NCBI RefSeq assembly: GCF_002804065.1 | Contig: NZ_CP024955.1 | Coordinates: 1,178,001-1,242,000 of the forward strand | From: Kyrpidia spormannii | GTDB lineage: Bacteria; Bacillota; Bacilli; Kyrpidiales; Kyrpidiaceae | DNA: 64,000 nt | Direction: 5' to 3' | Shown: positions 36,753 through 46,169 of the stretch, piece by piece | Position numbering within the stretch: the stretch's first letter is position 1 | How the letters are laid out: each line of letters starts with the position of its first letter | Notes under the pieces: generated by a model | What the model was told of the DNA's origin: nothing | The model's database searches: none | What the model saw: only the letters and a program-made list of their open reading frames with translations | Translations under genes and position numbers: made by a program

Positions 36753-38063
36753 ATGTCAACCGTGCTGGGCGTAAACGCGGGAGATGTCCCGTTGCAGCAG
36801 GGGAGAGCGGTGCGCAAGGCCATCATCGCCGGCTCCATCGGCAACGTCATGGAATGGTACGACTGGTCCATCTACGGATTTTTCGCGTCAGTGATTTCCA
36901 AACATTTTTTCCCATCCCAGGACCCTGTCGCGTCGCTTCTTTCAACGTTTTTGGTGTTCGCGCTCGGCTTCGTGATGCGGCCGCTGGGTTCGCTGGTGTT
37001 CGGGCCGTACGGTGACCGCGTGGGTCGCCGCAAGGCGCTGGCCCTCGCCGTCATCCTCATGGCCATCGGCACGTTCGTGATTGGCGTCATCCCGACCTAT
37101 GAACAGATTGGCGTGGCTGCACCCATTCTGCTCGTTATCGCGCGCCTGATCCAGGGCTTCTCGGCTGGCGCCGAGTGGGGAAGTTCGACGTCGTTCCTGG
37201 TCGAGTACGCGCCGCGCAACCGCCGCGGATTTTACGGCAGTTGGCAGCAATTTAGCACCGGGGCGGGGTTGTTGTCGGGATCGCTCGTGTCCACGTTGCT
37301 CATCCTCTCCTTGCCGGCGACTGCACTGGAGTCGTGGGGGTGGCGCGTGGCGTTCCTCATTGGCATCGTGCTCGGTTTGGTGGGTCTGTACCTGCGGATG
37401 AAGATGGAGGATACGCCGAAGTTCATCCAGGCGGAGCAGATGGAGAACGTCGCCAAACAGCCGCTGAAGGAAATGGTGACCAAGCACCCGCTGCAGGTCC
37501 TGCAGGCCATCGGTTTCACCATCTCCTGGACCGTGTCTTATTACATCACGTTCACCTATCTGCCGACGTACGTCAAGACGGTCGTTCACATGTCGTTCGG
37601 GGCCGCGATGCTGTCGAACGTTATCATCCTAACGTTCTTCATCCTGCTCATTCCTTTCGTCGGTGCCCTGTCCGACAAAATTGGGCGTAAGCCGCTGCTT
37701 CTGCTCTCGTGTGCGGGATTCGCCATCCTGTCGTATCCGATGTTCCTGCTCATCAACCGCGGCAGCTTCTTCATGATCCTTCTGCCGCAGTTGATCCTCG
37801 CGCTATTCGAGTCGTTCTTCGCTGCTCCCGGTCCGGCCGCGCTGGCGGAGATCTTCCCAACGCGGGTGCGCAACAGCTCCCTGTCCGTCGGCTACAACAT
37901 CGGTGTGGCGCTTTTCGGCGGCACGGCGCCGTTCATCGCGACCTACCTGATCTCAGTTTCGGGCAACAAGCTGTCTCCGACTTGGTACGTGGTCATTTGC
38001 GCCGTCATCACGTTCCTCGTGTTGCTCGGTCTCAAGGATCGTTACCGTGAGGAGCTGAACTGA
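36753..38063 (+). CDS. MFS transporter of the metabolite:H+ symporter (MHS) family
   Basis: 436 residues, 12 hydrophobic segments. Typical MHS signatures: GNVMEWYDWSIYGF in helix 1, GDRVGRRKAL between helices 2 and 3, QGFSAGAEWGSSTSFLVEYA in helix 4-5, and RGFYGSWQQFS. Family members (KgtP, ProP, ShiA types) import organic acids, betaines or similar solutes with protons. As the only transporter in this sigma-54 operon it probably brings in the substrate. AAGGAGG lies in the end of the preceding pseudogene. Confidence 0.93.
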   Translation: MSTVLGVNAGDVPLQQGRAVRKAIIAGSIGNVMEWYDWSIYGFFASVISKHFFPSQDPVASLLSTFLVFALGFVMRPLGSLVFGPYGDRVGRRKALALAVILMAIGTFVIGVIPTYEQIGVAAPILLVIARLIQGFSAGAEWGSSTSFLVEYAPRNRRGFYGSWQQFSTGAGLLSGSLVSTLLILSLPATALESWGWRVAFLIGIVLGLVGLYLRMKMEDTPKFIQAEQMENVAKQPLKEMVTKHPLQVLQAIGFTISWTVSYYITFTYLPTYVKTVVHMSFGAAMLSNVIILTFFILLIPFVGALSDKIGRKPLLLLSCAGFAILSYPMFLLINRGSFFMILLPQLILALFESFFAAPGPAALAEIFPTRVRNSSLSVGYNIGVALFGGTAPFIATYLISVSGNKLSPTWYVVICAVITFLVLLGLKDRYREELN

Positions 38064-38081
38064 ATCCGAAGTGGTTGTGAA

Positions 38082-38119
38082 GGGCGGCGGTGCACCGCGC
38101 TGCCGACGCGCCGCCGCCC
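38082..38119 (+). other. GC-rich stem-loop between transporter and SDR
   Basis: GGGCGGCGG (38082-38090) pairs with CCGCCGCCC (38111-38119). No T-run; could be a partial terminator or mRNA-stability hairpin. Confidence 0.45.
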
Positions 38120-38147
38120 TGCGGTGTGCATTCAGGAGGTGGACAGA

Positions 38148-38918
38148 TTGTTTAAGTCGAAGAAGGTGGTGGTGACGGGGGCGGCGGGCGTTATTGGCAA
38201 GTGGATATGTACGGCCTTTGCGCGGCAACGGGCACACCTCTGCGTGACGGACGTGAGGTCCGACGCGCTAGCGGCTCTCCATGCCGACCCGCACATCGGC
38301 CCTGCCATTGCCCTGCACCACGTGACGGACCTGCGGTCCGCCGACTCCATCGGTGCACTGGTGGACGCGGTGGAGAGGCAGTGGGGCGCGCCGGACATCG
38401 TGATCAACAACGCCGGCATCTACCCGAGCCGGCGGCTGCTCGATGTGGACGCAGCGGAGTGGTCGGAGGTGATGGCCGTCAACCTGACCGCGCCGTTTCT
38501 CCTTACGCAAGCCTTTGCGCGCCTGATGCAAGCGCGGCAGGTGACTGGATGTTTCGTGAACATCGTCTCCAAATCCGCGCACCGCCCTCGGCCAGGCGGC
38601 GGCCCTTACGCAGTCTCCAAGGCAGGACTGGCGATGTTGACGCGGGCTTTTGCCCTCGAGCTCGCACCGCTGGGCATCCGTGTCAACGCGGTGAGCCCCG
38701 GCCTTGCGCCGGGTAGCGAGGTGAACGCGCTGTCCGACGAATATATCGCAACGATGTTGCGCCGGATCCCGCTTGGCCGCCCGTCGAACGCTGATGACGT
38801 GGGTGCGGCCGTCCTGTACCTGTGTTCTGATCACGCCGCCTACATCACCGGCGCCACCCTCGTCGTCGACGGTGGCAGCGCGGCGGGAGAGTTCGAGTTG
38901 CCGGAGGCGCACGCTTGA
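38148..38918 (+). CDS. SDR-family oxidoreductase
   Basis: 256 residues from TTG 38148, with AGGAGGT eight bases upstream; GTG 38124 is an in-frame alternative without a site. TGAAGVIG at the N-terminus, NNAGIYPS, a Ser in IVSKSAH, and PYAVSKAGL with Tyr and Lys give a complete active site. The GIYPS motif is shared with the SDR at 33526. It belongs to the sigma-54 unit and is followed by a deacetylase-like gene after 75 bases. Confidence 0.9.
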   Translation: MFKSKKVVVTGAAGVIGKWICTAFARQRAHLCVTDVRSDALAALHADPHIGPAIALHHVTDLRSADSIGALVDAVERQWGAPDIVINNAGIYPSRRLLDVDAAEWSEVMAVNLTAPFLLTQAFARLMQARQVTGCFVNIVSKSAHRPRPGGGPYAVSKAGLAMLTRAFALELAPLGIRVNAVSPGLAPGSEVNALSDEYIATMLRRIPLGRPSNADDVGAAVLYLCSDHAAYITGATLVVDGGSAAGEFELPEAHA

Positions 38919-38993
38919 GCGCGATGTGCTAAAGTTTGAAGGGCTTCGCTGCGGTCAGGCCCCAACCCCAAAAACTCGAGGAGGATGAGAAAG

Positions 38994-39860
38994 ATGTCAG
39001 CACCATGGCCCAACGGAGCACGCGTGGCGGTTTGCCTGAGTTGGGATGTGGACGGGGAGTCCGCGCAATACGTCCGGTTTCCGGACCGGGCCCCCAATCA
39101 GCTGAGCGAACTGCACCAGAGACTGTACGGTCCGCAGGTGGGCATCTGGAAGGTGCTTGACCTACTTCGCAAATACGACATCCCCGGCACGTTCTACATC
39201 CCGACTTACACCGCCAAGCTTCACCCCGACGTCGTCGAGGCGGTCCAGAAGGACGGGCATGCTCTCGGTCTGCATGGCCACCTGCATCACAGTCTGGAAG
39301 TGCTGACGCTAGAGCAAGAGGAGGAAATCCTCGTTCACTCGCAGCAGATCTTTCGCGAGCTCACCGGCTCCGTACCCCGTATCTTCCGCGCCCCGTCGTG
39401 GGAACTCAACCGCTGGACCCCCGAACTTCTCGTGCGCCACGGCGTCCTGTCCGACTCCAGTCTTATGGACGACGAGAAACCCTATGCGCTTGAGACGCCC
39501 GCCGGGCAGCTCATCGAGATCCCCATCCACTGGCTGCTCGATGACGCCGAGCACTGGAACCACTCCCGCGCCAACCGGGACAAGGCCATTGCCGATCCTG
39601 ACGCGGTGTTTCGCCTCTGGAGCACTGAATTCGACGGCTACTACGCCTCTGGTGGGTGCTACGTTCTGACACTCCACCCGTTCATCAGCGGCCGCTGGGC
39701 GTACATGGCTGTCGTGGAGCGGCTCATCCGGCACATCCGTCAGTACCCCGGCGTGTGGTGGACCACACTCGACAGGGTCACGGACTGGGCGCTGGAGAGG
39801 CTCGCCCAGCAGGAACTTCCGGTTCGCCAGTCGCCGGCGCCGGAGCCACTGGAGTTTTGA
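38994..39860 (+). CDS. Polysaccharide-deacetylase-fold (NodB) hydrolase, imidase/PuuE-like
   Basis: 288 residues from ATG 38994 with GAGGAGG ten bases upstream. The NodB motifs are present in modified form: LSWDVDGES (Asp pair), HALGLHGHLHHS (metal His pair), RAPSWELN, and LHPFISGRW near the end. No signal peptide is seen, so it is cytoplasmic and is unlikely to act on cell-wall sugar. Soluble members of this branch open cyclic imides or allantoin. Its place beside an M20 and an M28-like protein suggests hydrolysis of an amide or imide in the unknown pathway. Confidence 0.82.
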   Translation: MSAPWPNGARVAVCLSWDVDGESAQYVRFPDRAPNQLSELHQRLYGPQVGIWKVLDLLRKYDIPGTFYIPTYTAKLHPDVVEAVQKDGHALGLHGHLHHSLEVLTLEQEEEILVHSQQIFRELTGSVPRIFRAPSWELNRWTPELLVRHGVLSDSSLMDDEKPYALETPAGQLIEIPIHWLLDDAEHWNHSRANRDKAIADPDAVFRLWSTEFDGYYASGGCYVLTLHPFISGRWAYMAVVERLIRHIRQYPGVWWTTLDRVTDWALERLAQQELPVRQSPAPEPLEF

Positions 39861-39921
39861 GGAAAACGTGACGTCCCTGGAAGAATTGACCGGGCATCTC
39901 AGGCGGGTGCCCGGTTTATTG

Positions 39922-40513
39922 GTACGCCCGGCATGGGCGGTGTCTCTATGGTGGAAGTCCCGAACGGGGCTTGGCGACACACCGTTAGCTAAGAGCAAGA
40001 GTGTCCATCGCGAGGTGGCATGCGAAGGAAGCTGGAGGCAAACCCTCGGCCCGATGAACAAGAACCTCATACGAGCCCTCACGGCGAGGAACACACCGAT
40101 CGCCATGGAGGAACGAATCCGACGGCTGAACACGTATCTGGGCGGCTGGATGGGGTACTTTGCCCTGGCGGAAACGCCGAGCACCTTCGAAGAAATCGAA
40201 GGATGGATACGGCGGAGGCTGCGGATGTGTCTCTGGAAACAGTGGAACCGGGTACGGACGCGATATCGTGAACTGCGCACTGGGATTGCCGGAGTGGGTG
40301 GTGCACCCATTCGCCAACGCCCGCAAAGGGCCATGGCAATGGCACACGGGCCGATAAACAGGGCCCTGGGCAACGCCTACCGGCAGGCCCAAGGCTTGAT
40401 GAGTTTAACCGAACGTTACCGAAGGCTCCGTCAAGCTTGGTGAACCTCCGGATGCGGACCCGCAAGTTCGGCGGTGTGAGAGGACGGGGGCTGGCCGCCC
40501 CCTCCTACTCGAT
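39922..40513 (+). mobile_element. Group II intron remnant (internal deletion)
   Basis: The 5' part (39922-40050) has the GTACGCCCGG start, the GTGTCCATCGCGAGGTG segment and GAAGGAAGCTGGAGGCAAAC of group II intron domain I. It is joined to the last part of the maturase gene, then domain V (GGATGCGGACCCGCAAGTTC region) and a domain VI stem GGGGGC/GCCCCC ending CTACTCGAT. Most of domains I-IV and of the reverse transcriptase are missing, so it cannot splice alone. Confidence 0.8.
40054..40443 (+). pseudogene. Group II intron reverse transcriptase/maturase, C-terminal piece
   Basis: Residues match the maturase (X) domain and the end of LtrA-type proteins: RIRRLNTYLGGWMGYFALAE, IRRRLRMCLWKQWNRVRTRY and RALGNAYRQAQGLMSLTERY, ending RRLRQAW. 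Between them, 40272-40350, the expected LPEWVVHPFANARKGPWQ is read in another frame, so two compensating frameshifts exist. The whole polymerase domain is gone. Confidence 0.85.
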
Positions 40514-40663
40514 GTCCAGTTTCTTGGGGCCATTATACCCGGAGCATCGCTTGTGTAGCGATCGAGTAGGGAACCGCCAAGGACGTCAGGGGAAGGGCGT
40601 TGTGGATACTGCGCCAGGCAATGAATGCCCAAGTGGTCAAAGACCTTTTCGGGTGATCACCTG

Positions 40664-41101
40664 TTAATCACCCTTGCGCTTAAGATAGACTCGTCCCTGC
40701 GTCACAAGAACAGTTTCATCCTTTTGATTCGTAACAGTAAATTTAAGGGCAACCAATCCTCCATTTCCTTTGGATGAAGGTAATGTCTCGGTTACTTCAA
40801 CGTCCGCGTATAACGTATCGCCTGGTCGAACTGGCGCTGTCCACTGTACAAAGTCCAGCCCGGTACCGCCGATGATTTCTGTTCCGAATCGATTGGTTCG
40901 GATCCACTCACTCCAAACCATACTCAACGTGTGAAATCCGGAGGCGATGATCCCTTTGAAAATCCCATTTTTCGCAAACTCAGGATCAATATGTATGGGC
41001 TGCGGGTCATAGCGATGAGCGAATTCGTAGATTTCCTGTGAGGTTAAGATGATGGGATTTAGCTTGAAGTGCTGGCCAACGAAAAACTCCTCAAAATACA
41101 T
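40664..41101 (-). CDS. MaoC-family (R)-specific hydratase-like protein
   Basis: 145 residues, ATG with GGAGGAAC upstream. Single hot-dog domain with the hydratase-2 motif YDPQPIHIDPEFAK and GIIASGFHTLS. Members hydrate trans-2-enoyl-CoA to (R)-3-hydroxyacyl-CoA or are mesaconyl-CoA-type dehydratases. It is a lone gene on this strand; a GGTGAT/ATCACC hairpin overlaps its stop codon (40652-40672). Confidence 0.88.
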   Translation of the reverse strand: MYFEEFFVGQHFKLNPIILTSQEIYEFAHRYDPQPIHIDPEFAKNGIFKGIIASGFHTLSMVWSEWIRTNRFGTEIIGGTGLDFVQWTAPVRPGDTLYADVEVTETLPSSKGNGGLVALKFTVTNQKDETVLVTQGRVYLKRKGD

Positions 41102-41311
41102 AAGTTCGCAGTTCCTCCCTCCAATTACAAGAATGAAGCATCTCTATTTTGACGGCTGTGGTGTAGGCGCTGAGCTCATTTGGCGGTGTTTTTCTCACCG
41201 ACATTGGAGTGACGATTGTACCGACGGCTATCCTGTGAAGCGATTACTGTACCGACACTTGACAAAAACGACCGCTTTCCGGGTGGGAGGCGCGTGCAAT
41301 CCTGAGCCTCG

Positions 41312-41566
41312 TCAGGGCAAAAACTCGCGGTCCAAGTCGATTTCAAGACCCACGGCCTTCGGATCGAAGTCCAGTCTGATGGCAGCGTTTTTCGACCTGG
41401 TTAGGATGTCGTAGTACGCGAACGCGATTCCAGACTCGAACTTGTCCTCGGGATGCCGCCTGGCCACGTCGCGGTGGTGCCGGGCTTCTTCCAGCAGATT
41501 GGAGATCCACTGCTGGAAGATCAATCTGGCTTCTTTCGCTGTCGGCGTTGGATTTCCATCTGGCAA
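41312..41566 (-). CDS. Hypothetical protein
   Basis: 84 residues from TTG, not recognised. Mostly helical and charged: RLIFQQWISNLLEEARHHRD, then GIAFAYYDILTRSKNAAIRL and a C-terminal acidic end. A 31-residue frame with a plausible site (MDKWKREIKTFHEQIW, 41521-41616) overlaps upstream in another frame, so a frameshifted longer gene is possible. The start codon here lacks a clear ribosome site. Confidence 0.4.
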   Translation of the reverse strand: MPDGNPTPTAKEARLIFQQWISNLLEEARHHRDVARRHPEDKFESGIAFAYYDILTRSKNAAIRLDFDPKAVGLEIDLDREFLP

Positions 41567-41897
41567 ATCCAGATTTGTTCATGAAAGGTTTTGATTTCCC
41601 GTTTCCATTTGTCCATGATCCCTCTCTTCCACTCGGGACTAAAATAGTCCCAAGAGTCGCGCTTCAAGGCTCGTGCGGGATCGCGAATTTTGCGCTGATG
41701 AATTCCGCGTCAAAGACGAGAACGTCGGGATCGAACTGGATAGCTCGTTGAATTTTGCGCATGGGACCACCTGTGAATGGAATGATACACCGTTTTGCAA
41801 ATTGAATCAATTTGAAAATCCCGCGACGCTCCAAAGTGCTGTTGGGCGAGCGTAAGTCAGCAGAATGCTTACACAACTGCTTGGGAGGTGCTAACCA
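41567..41897. other. Intergenic stretch, weak coding signal
   Basis: On the minus strand a frame reads MRKIQRAIQFDPDVLVFDAE (41664-41762) without known similarity. Nothing else is supported. AATGCTTACACAACTGCTTGGGAGG before 41898 supplies the next ribosome site. Confidence 0.35.
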
Positions 41898-42318
41898 ATG
41901 CAGACAGCTCGGGCTGAGTTACATGCGCTTGTGGACCGGTTGCCTATAAAGGACTTGCTTAAGGTGAAGCGGTTTTGCGAAGCCTTGATGGCGGGGGATG
42001 ACGTGGCGGACGATGGCTTGCCGCACCGCAAGGTGACTCTGGAACGGCTGCGTGAACTGAAACCGGAAGTTCTCGCTATAGCGCGGCAATATCGCCGCGG
42101 ACGTCCGGGTGTTCGGCTCGGTGGTCCGGGGCGAGGTGGACGAGTTCAGCGGCGTGGATTTTTTGGTACGGTTCGAGAAGGACGTGTCATTATTTGATTT
42201 GGCGGGCCTTCAGGAGGACCTTGGGGACTTGCTCGGATGTCCGGCGCATGTGGTGGCCGAGGATTCCTTGCGCCCGGAGATTCGGGCTGTCGTGATGGGC
42301 GAGGCGGTGGATTTGTGA
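41898..42318 (+). pseudogene. MNT-type nucleotidyltransferase with fused N-terminal segment, frameshifted
   Basis: The first frame gives MQTARAELHALVDRLPIKDL and a helical segment like those of small antitoxins, then LERLRELKPEVLAIARQY. One base too many near 42092 shifts the frame; the next frame continues ADVRVFGSVVRGEVDEF then SGVDFLVRFEKDVSLFDL and ends EAVDL. This is the MNT fold, but the GS-x8-SDxD metal motif reads SGVD, so one catalytic Asp is gone. Probably the remains of a HEPN-MNT toxin-antitoxin type locus. Confidence 0.75.
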
Positions 42319-42440
42319 AGAGGCAAAAACAATCGCCCTCTCCCGATTATCAGGAAAAGGGCGATGTATGGTAGAATGGTGATGGTGGATTAGAAAAACG
42401 CTCGCCTCCGCCGGGAAGTTTCCCGAAAGGAGGCTAAGCT

Positions 42441-42551
42441 ATCGAACCTCGTGAATATCGCCTGGTCATGGTTGTACTGGCGTTCCTCTCGGTGGTCCTG
42501 AGCATCGTCGGGTTGGTCGTAGGCATTGATGTTTTAATGCCTGGCTTCTGA
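42441..42551 (+). CDS. Very small hydrophobic peptide (possible type I toxin/holin-like)
   Basis: AAAGGAGG (42426-42433) is followed seven bases later by ATC, from which 36 residues are read: IEPREYRLVMVVLAFLSVVL then SIVGLVVGIDVLMPGF. It has one strong membrane helix. No ATG/GTG/TTG is in place, so translation is doubtful. A perfect stem-loop begins at the stop codon, and TCGCCC/GGGCGA pairing lies upstream (42329-42363). The arrangement resembles small membrane toxins of Bacillota. Confidence 0.4.
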   Translation: MEPREYRLVMVVLAFLSVVLSIVGLVVGIDVLMPGF

Positions 42552-42570
42552 CGAGCTCCCACCTCGTCAG
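42548..42570 (+). terminator. Perfect 8-bp stem-loop at the end of the small peptide frame
   Basis: CTGACGAG / CTCGTCAG with a 7-base loop; no clear T-run after it. Confidence 0.5.
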
Positions 42571-42922
42571 AGGCTCTGGTGCAAGGCCCGGCGGAGCGAG
42601 TTCCCTTAATATCCGTATTTTGGCGAATAGATGCCATTTCAACCGACGCAAAAAAATCTTAACCGATAGGGGTATAACTCGCTCTCTGTTGGAGAGAGAG
42701 GGATGATTCGTTTGTTTGCCATTCCGAGCAGGCTGCATCATGGAACAATCAAAGAAGCGGCGGACCAAACGATTCGCAATGGACTGATTTGTTTGCTGGT
42801 ATGGGGGCCGTTTTGGCGTTGCGAGTAGATCCGAAAGCACTTTCCAAGGCGTCGGGTGCTTTCAAGAGCGTGGGGCAGAATGGGCCAGATATGTGTTATA
42901 CCATCGGCTGGAATTGTGCGAC
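42571..42922. other. Intergenic stretch, no gene seen
   Basis: Contains a CTCTCTgttgGAGAGAG hairpin (42690-42706) and nothing else I can support. Confidence 0.45.
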
Positions 42923-43560
42923 GGGGTTGTCCCGCTCCTCGTAGATTTTCGTGGCGGCTTTTTTCTTCAATTCCGCCTCGAGAAAACCAGCGGCAGCCCA
43001 ACGCAGCACCTGTTCCCCATTCTGCCTGCGCTTCACGTACCGACTCCCCATGCGCACCTATTCATGTGCCGATTCAATCGCATTCGTCGAACGCATTGTC
43101 CCCCGCAACAGTTCCGGAATACCCACTCGGATCACGGTCACGGTCTCTTCCATTCTTTCCCGCATGCTGGTTGCAGCCCCTGGATGCGCCTTCTCAAGCT
43201 GCGCCGCCAATCGCCGCAGGGCCGCCAGCCCCCTCTTTCTCGGTATCCTGACGCCAGGCCTCCCGCAGTTGCCGCTTGCCCCAGTCTCTCTGTTTCTGAA
43301 TGACTCGAAGTCCCGTTTGCACCGCCAAAGCCATCAGCCCTTCTTTGGTCGATTCCATCACAATCCAACGGGGATAGCTGAATGGCCAAATGCTCGGAAG
43401 CATCGAGTCTGGAAAATTGCTTCTGGTCTTTCAGGACAATCTGGTGTACTCTTGATCTTGTAGGTGGCGCTCTCCTTTCTTTGTTGTTCCCAATCCCGTT
43501 ATACCAAACGGGCTCAGGAGACCGCCACCTTCAAATTTCCACGAAACCCGGGACAACTCC
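42923..43560 (-). mobile_element. Decayed, internally deleted IS256-family copy (copy 4)
   Basis: In minus orientation both ends are recognisable: GGGGTTGTCCC at 42923-42933 (right end) and CCCGGGACAACTCC ending at 43560 (left end), including the ribosome-site stem. The transposase is reduced to pieces of its start and of its C-terminal third with many substitutions. It is clearly older than copies 1-3 and now forms the upstream region of merA. Confidence 0.82.
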
Positions 43561-43663
43561 AGTTGCTTCATTACTCTGGCTACGGGTATCTATCTGGTTT
43601 TTTACTGGTTGCCGTGTGTCAGTTGGATTCCATAGTTTTGCGACAGAGAGGGGTTCCGAATTC

Positions 43664-45322
43664 GTGAGTGATAAATTGCGGGTACGACTTGCTGTGCGAG
43701 GAATGACTTGTACAGGTTGCGCGGAACACGTGCACAAAGCCCTGGATAGTGCTGGGGCTGAGAGGATATCCGTCAACTTTCGCCGTGGAGAGGCGATATT
43801 TGAGGTTGATGATGCGCCCGGTATTGAGGCGGCAAAACGAGCAGTAACCGAGATCGGTTATGAACCCGGTGACGCAGAGATTCTCAATCGTATGGCAAGC
43901 GGTTCGGAACTCGATGGGACCGGTGGCGACGAGTATGATCTTCTTATCATCGGATCCGGTGGTGCCGCATTCTCGGCAGCGATCCAGGCCGTTTCTCGCG
44001 GTGCGAAGGTGGGCATGATCGAACGCGGCACCATTGGTGGAACCTGCGTGAACATCGGTTGCGTGCCGTCGAAAACCCTGCTGTGCGCTGGAGAGATCAA
44101 ACGTCTGGCAGGAAAGCATTCATTTGCCGGACTGCAAACATACGCCGGGCCAGTGGACTTGAAGGCATTGATCGCTCAGAAGAACGAGCTCGTCGAGGAA
44201 CTGCGCCAGCACAAGTATATTGATCTAATCGATGATTATGGTTTTGAACTCATCCGGGGAGAGGCCCGATTCGTGAATGAAGGGACGGTAGAAGTGGGTG
44301 GGCGACCGATCACGGCCCGGAACTTTCTTATTGCCACAGGAGCTTCGCCGGCAGTTCCGGATATTCCGGGACTCAAAGACGTGGACTATCTCACAAGCAC
44401 CACGGCACTGGAGCTTCAGGAAGTGCCAAAACGTCTTGCGGTGATCGGTTCCGGCTATATCGCAATGGAGCTGGGCCAGCTTTTCCATAACCTTGGCACC
44501 GAAGTGACGCTTGTCCAGCGAAGCAATCGGATCCTCAAAGATTTCGATCCCGAAATTTCGGAAGCTGTCACACAGGCTTTGACTGAACAAAGCATTCAAC
44601 TGATCCCGGGCGCCTTGTTCCAACGCGTTGAGCAGGAGGGCGACATCAAGCGAGTTCACATTACGGTGGAGGGGAAGGAGCGGATCATTGAGGCCGAGCA
44701 GCTTCTTGTTGCCGCGGGACGCACTCCCAACACGGATGCACTCAATCTCGAGGCTGCAAACGTGAAGGTCGGCGACCGTGGCGAGGTTCTCGTGGACGAA
44801 TACCTGCGGACGACCAATCCCCGCATCTACGCTGCTGGCGACGTCACCATGGGACCGCAATTTGTCTACGTGGCGGCGTATGAGGGATGGGTGGCAGCCG
44901 AAAATGCGGTTGGTGGCGGCAGTCATAAAGTCGATCTGACTGTTGTCCCGGCTGTGACGTTTACGAACCCGGCCATCGCGACAGTCGGGCTCACAGAAGT
45001 GCAAGCCAGGTCTGCTGGATACGAGGTGATTACATCGGTGTTGCCTCTGGATGCCGTTCCAAGAGCACTCGTCAATCGCGAGACAACAGGTGTGTTCAAA
45101 CTTGTGGCGGATGCGAACGCGGGGAAGATTCTCGGTGCGCATGTGGTGGCAGAAAACGCTGGTGAAGTCATCTATTCGGCAGTTCTTGCTGTAAAGTTCG
45201 GCCTGACCATTGAGGATCTGCGGAACACCATGGCACCGTATCTCACCACGGCAGAGGGACTCAAACTGGCGGCCCTCACGTTCGACAAAGACGTGTCCAA
45301 GCTGTCGTGCTGCGCTGGATGA
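43664..45322 (+). CDS. merA: Mercuric reductase
   Basis: 552 residues from GTG 43664 (AGAGGGG upstream); the frame is open further upstream only because it runs into the dead IS256. It has an N-terminal heavy-metal-binding domain with GMTCTGC (Cys16, Cys19), the FAD motif [12 protein letters not shown], the redox pair in GGTCVNIGC (Cys128, Cys133), NAD motif [10 protein letters not shown], and the C-terminal LSCCAG pair (Cys549, Cys550) that hands Hg(II) to the active site. It reduces Hg(II) to Hg(0) with NADPH in the cytoplasm. No merR, merT or merP lies nearby, so it is an orphan resistance gene. Confidence 0.95.
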   Translation: MSDKLRVRLAVRGMTCTGCAEHVHKALDSAGAERISVNFRRGEAIFEVDDAPGIEAAKRAVTEIGYEPGDAEILNRMASGSELDGTGGDEYDLLIIGSGGAAFSAAIQAVSRGAKVGMIERGTIGGTCVNIGCVPSKTLLCAGEIKRLAGKHSFAGLQTYAGPVDLKALIAQKNELVEELRQHKYIDLIDDYGFELIRGEARFVNEGTVEVGGRPITARNFLIATGASPAVPDIPGLKDVDYLTSTTALELQEVPKRLAVIGSGYIAMELGQLFHNLGTEVTLVQRSNRILKDFDPEISEAVTQALTEQSIQLIPGALFQRVEQEGDIKRVHITVEGKERIIEAEQLLVAAGRTPNTDALNLEAANVKVGDRGEVLVDEYLRTTNPRIYAAGDVTMGPQFVYVAAYEGWVAAENAVGGGSHKVDLTVVPAVTFTNPAIATVGLTEVQARSAGYEVITSVLPLDAVPRALVNRETTGVFKLVADANAGKILGAHVVAENAGEVIYSAVLAVKFGLTIEDLRNTMAPYLTTAEGLKLAALTFDKDVSKLSCCAG

Positions 45323-45399
45323 TGGAACACTATCATCGACGTTGAATGTAAAAATATGGTATCATTAGCAACGACACAGCGTCTTAAGGAGGGATTCGG

Positions 45400-46059
45400 G
45401 TGATCGAAGCAGTTGTATTCGACGCCTATGGTACGTTGTTTGATGTGCATTCCGTGGTAGATGCATGCGAGGATTCCTTTCCTGGATACGGTGAGCAAAT
45501 CAGCCAAATCTGGCGACAGAAACAGCTTGAATACACTTGGCTGCGTGCCTTGATGCGTCAGTACGCAAACTTCGAAGAAGTTAATCGAGATGCATTGAAG
45601 TATACGCTCCATCAACTGAAGTTGAAGTTCGACAATAGCATTGTTGAAAGGCTATTGAATGCCTACCTTCGACTCGAACATTATTCTGAAGTGCCACAGG
45701 CTCTTAAGGCTTTTCAGCCATACAAGTTGGCGATTTTGTCGAATGGGACTACGAACATGCTCGAAACCGTGGTTCGGAATACTGGACTTCGGACGTATTT
45801 TAACGATATTCTCAGTGTGGACGAGTTGCAAACGTACAAACCGGATCCACGGGTGTATGAATTGGCGGTTTCGACATTAGGGGTAGTCAAAAAGCAAATT
45901 CTGTTTGTCTCGTCGAACGGTTGGGATGTAGCCGGGGGAAAAGCATTTGGATTCACTGTCGCATGGGTCAATCGACAAGGTAAACCGCATGAAGAGTTGG
46001 GAGTGCGGCCAGATTACGTTGTACGGAACCTTCTCGAGCTTGTGGACACAGTTTCCTGA
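45400..46059 (+). CDS. Haloacid dehalogenase type II-like HAD hydrolase
   Basis: 219 residues from GTG with AAGGAGGG upstream. The HAD motifs are those of (S)-2-haloacid dehalogenase: FDAYGTLFD with nucleophile Asp8, LSNGTTNML (motif II), KPDPRVYEL (motif III Lys) and FVSSNGWDVAGGKAFG (motif IV). The cap domain spans about residues 15-95. It would release halide from short 2-haloacids. It follows merA by 77 bases but with its own ribosome site. Confidence 0.9.
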   Translation: MIEAVVFDAYGTLFDVHSVVDACEDSFPGYGEQISQIWRQKQLEYTWLRALMRQYANFEEVNRDALKYTLHQLKLKFDNSIVERLLNAYLRLEHYSEVPQALKAFQPYKLAILSNGTTNMLETVVRNTGLRTYFNDILSVDELQTYKPDPRVYELAVSTLGVVKKQILFVSSNGWDVAGGKAFGFTVAWVNRQGKPHEELGVRPDYVVRNLLELVDTVS

Positions 46060-46169
46060 GTTGATGGAGAGTACAAATTTTGAACCTGTATGTGAGAAGA
46101 AATGTGCCTGAGGAGAATAGGATAGTCGAAGAACGGATTTTTCAAGGTTGGGTTTCGATTAAGCCGAAA

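Noticed and set aside
43382-43663. A 94-residue N-terminal extension of mercuric reductase
   Set aside because: It is encoded by the decayed IS256 end in an accidental open frame and does not resemble any MerA domain; the GTG at 43664 fits the heavy-metal domain start.
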